Shown in pieces: positions 5,714-6,861 of a DNA stretch of 6,861 bases (the stretch's first letter is position 1; each line of letters opens with the position of its first letter). The notes below the pieces were generated by a model. The model saw nothing but the letters and a program-made list of their open reading frames with translations. It searched no databases and was not told the origin of the DNA. Origin of the DNA: Gammaproteobacteria bacterium (GTDB taxonomy: Bacteria > Pseudomonadota > Gammaproteobacteria > Pseudomonadales > Pseudohongiellaceae); NCBI GenBank assembly GCA_002684935.1, contig NYWC01000126.1, forward strand, positions 1 through 6,861, given 5' to 3'. Both the position numbers and the translations under genes were made by a program.

Positions 5714-6175
5714 ATGAGTAAAGAAGTAACTACAATTTCTCCAGAAGGACTTGAAATTGCAAATTCATATTTGCAGTTCGGGAATATTCGCGGTGTCTGC
5801 CAACATCTCCAGGTTCCTGAAAACAGAGTTGTAGAAGCTTTAAATAAACGTGAAGTTAAAAAGTATATTGACACAGTATATCTTGATATGGGATTTCGCA
5901 ATAAAAATAATATTGCCACAGCCTTAGACGAGATGATACAATCCAAACTTGAAGAGGCTCAGGAGACAGGTATGTACTCCAACAAAGATTTGGCAGACTT
6001 GTTACAGATGGCTCACAAGATGAGAATGGATGAGATCAAGGCTCAGACGGACGCAGAGAAAGCAACTACCAGTATTCGTACTCAAAATAATGTGCAAATA
6101 AATGATGGTAGTCTTCCCTTTGGCCAAGGCAACTATGGAAAGTTGATGGACAAATTGTTAAATGGAGAATCTTGA
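5714..6175 (+). CDS. terS: Putative small terminase subunit (153 aa)
   Basis: Small terminase subunits bind the phage packaging site and hand the DNA to the large subunit. Residues about 13-48 (IANSYLQFGNIRGVCQHL, then a second helix with VPENRVVEALNKREVK) fit a helix-turn-helix DNA-binding fold. Residues 50-110 hold a helical oligomerisation part with motifs seen in small terminases of marine podovirus-like phages (YIDTVYLDMGFRNK, MYSNKDLADLLQMAHKMRMDE). The C terminus has a polar linker and a short Gly-rich tail ending KLMDKLLNGES, where partner binding would be expected. The 153-residue length is usual. The start at 5714 lies just after the -10 box, with no Shine-Dalgarno. The large subunit is not in the window, and the neighbours are tail genes. 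A different small DNA-binding protein is the main alternative. Confidence 0.65.
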   Translation: MSKEVTTISPEGLEIANSYLQFGNIRGVCQHLQVPENRVVEALNKREVKKYIDTVYLDMGFRNKNNIATALDEMIQSKLEEAQETGMYSNKDLADLLQMAHKMRMDEIKAQTDAEKATTSIRTQNNVQINDGSLPFGQGNYGKLMDKLLNGES

Positions 6176-6383
6176 AGATAAAGTTCACGATCTTGAATTG
6201 TTTATGGCAACTCACGATGCTCAGTGCGAAGAGCGTTGGAAAACCACATTCAATCGTTTAGAAGAAATTGATGAAACTCTTGCTCGAATAGAAGGAAAAA
6301 TTCTTCATGCAGCAGGTGCAGCAATTATTTTTCTAGGAGGTCTCGTTGTAACTATGGGATTCATGCTGGCAGAAAGTATCTAA
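6162..6383 (+). CDS. Small coiled-coil protein with C-terminal membrane helix, holin/XhlA-like (73 aa)
   Basis: Residues 1-47 form charged amphipathic helices (MENLEDKVHDLELF, then RWKTTFNRLEEIDETLARIEGK) suited to a coiled coil, and residues about 49-70 form one hydrophobic membrane helix (HAAGAAIIFLGGLVVTMGFMLA). This is the layout of small phage proteins annotated as holin-like or haemolysin XhlA-like, which have a coiled coil and one C-terminal membrane anchor. It overlaps the terminase gene by 14 bases, and its TAA overlaps the next ATG (TAATG), so it is translated with both neighbours. No strong ribosome site precedes it. Lysis is a plausible role; a membrane-linked structural or regulatory role cannot be excluded. 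Confidence 0.65.
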   Translation: MENLEDKVHDLELFMATHDAQCEERWKTTFNRLEEIDETLARIEGKILHAAGAAIIFLGGLVVTMGFMLAESI

Positions 6384-6861
6384 TGGCTCGTACAACTATC
6401 AACTCATTAGGTGTACCCGCAGGCACTATCGTTGCCGCGGATCTTACTTACCCGCTTACAACCTTTTCTTCAACTGGTATTGATGACAATGCTGATGCGA
6501 CTGCTATTACAATTGATAGTTCAGAGAAAGTAGGCATTGGTACCGCAAGTCCTTCTACTGTAGTTGATATTGAAGGTACTTGGGTTAATAACCAAGGTCT
6601 ATTGGCTATAAACGCAACATCTGGAGATTTAAGTGGCTTGTCTTTGCAACATTCTGGAACCGGTAACGGGTATTTATGGTGGAATAACAGCACCTCTAAA
6701 GTTGATCTATATTCGGGAGGTAAACTAGGGCTGTACTCTAACGGCACAGAGCGCATCCATATTACTACCGGCGGTAACATAGGCATTGGTACTGTGAGTC
6801 CTTCTACTGTAGTTGATATTGAAGGTACTTGGGTTAATAACCAAGGTCTATTGGCTATAAA
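6383..6861 (+). CDS. Tail fibre protein with GIGTxSP repeats (3' partial)
   Basis: The ATG at 6383 shares a base with the preceding stop (TAATG), and the frame stays open to the window end, giving 159 complete codons. The N terminus (MARTTINSLGVPAGTIVAAD) is followed by repeats of the form VGIGTASPSTVVDIEGTW (residues 50-67) and IGIGTVSPSTVVDIEGTW (133-150), 83 residues apart. Between them lies a beta-rich part with SLQHSGTGNGYLWWNN and SNGTERIHITTGGN. Such 'NGTERxxI..GNIGIGTxSP' repeats are common in phage fibres that end with a self-cleaving S74 chaperone domain, but that end lies beyond this window. It is a second adhesin locus, separate from the 808-residue fibre. The strong DNA identity between repeats points to recent duplication. 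Confidence 0.75.
   Translation, partial: MARTTINSLGVPAGTIVAADLTYPLTTFSSTGIDDNADATAITIDSSEKVGIGTASPSTVVDIEGTWVNNQGLLAINATSGDLSGLSLQHSGTGNGYLWWNNSTSKVDLYSGGKLGLYSNGTERIHITTGGNIGIGTVSPSTVVDIEGTWVNNQGLLAI
6531..6612 (+). repeat. Direct repeat copy 1 (82 bp) in the last fibre gene
   Basis: This segment matches 6780-6861 at 79 of 82 positions by direct reading; the three differences lie together near the start (ACCGCA against ACTGTG). It encodes the GIGTASPSTVVDIEG part and the following GTWVNNQGLLAI. Confidence 0.9.
6780..6861 (+). repeat. Direct repeat copy 2 (82 bp, cut by the window edge)
   Basis: Second copy at a spacing of 249 bp (83 codons, in frame). It is identical to the first copy except for three bases, including in synonymous positions, and it probably continues beyond the window edge. 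Confidence 0.9.

Noticed and set aside
5868..5897. TTGACA at 5868-5873 inside the terminase gene as a possible promoter
   Set aside because: No acceptable -10 box lies 16-18 bases downstream, and the site is within coding sequence.

Overview
The window reads as a stretch of a tailed bacteriophage genome. All supported genes lie on the + strand, are packed with overlaps or gaps of a few bases, and include a small terminase subunit, a tail-assembly chaperone and several tail-fibre proteins. The base composition is AT-rich. The style (long Ser/Thr/Gly-rich fibres with Ig-like modules, a 'GIGTxSP' fibre repeat, tiny membrane proteins) resembles uncultured marine phages of Gram-negative bacteria. 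That affiliation is an inference from protein style. Both promoters carry CTTGAC at -35, which is compatible with, but does not prove, an alphaproteobacterial host. No integrase, repressor, RNA polymerase, tRNA or CRISPR is visible, so lifestyle cannot be decided.

Bases 1-1022 hold a likely envelope or lysis-associated cluster: the 3' end of a gene for a probably exported small protein, a 74-residue helical protein of unknown role, a membrane-anchored coiled-coil protein with its real start at 448, and a 32-residue single-pass membrane peptide at 924-1022. A consensus sigma70-type promoter (1039-1068) then drives a compact 203-residue protein with DNA cytosine methyltransferase motifs (1095-1706). 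A 34-residue membrane peptide (1681-1785) overlaps its end.

Bases 1790-5657 form a tail-fibre block: a 99-residue accessory protein, an 808-residue modular fibre, a 218-residue tip-like protein sharing a short module with the fibre's C terminus, and a tail-assembly chaperone-like protein. They are tightly coupled and probably co-translated, so that fibre, tip and chaperone are made together.

A second promoter (5678-5706), sharing an 11-base block with the first, sits directly in front of a putative small terminase subunit (5714-6175). The -10 box is so close to the ATG that the mRNA is probably leaderless or nearly so. Next come a small coiled-coil/membrane protein (6162-6383) and the start of another tail fibre (6383 to the window end), which contains a nearly identical 82-bp repeat at a 249-bp spacing and runs off the edge.

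I see no clear new defence or enzymatic system. The most unusual points are the leaderless-type promoter for the terminase gene, the paired promoters, the very small methyltransferase with its overlapping membrane peptide, the two tiny membrane ORFs, and the recent duplication in the last fibre gene.
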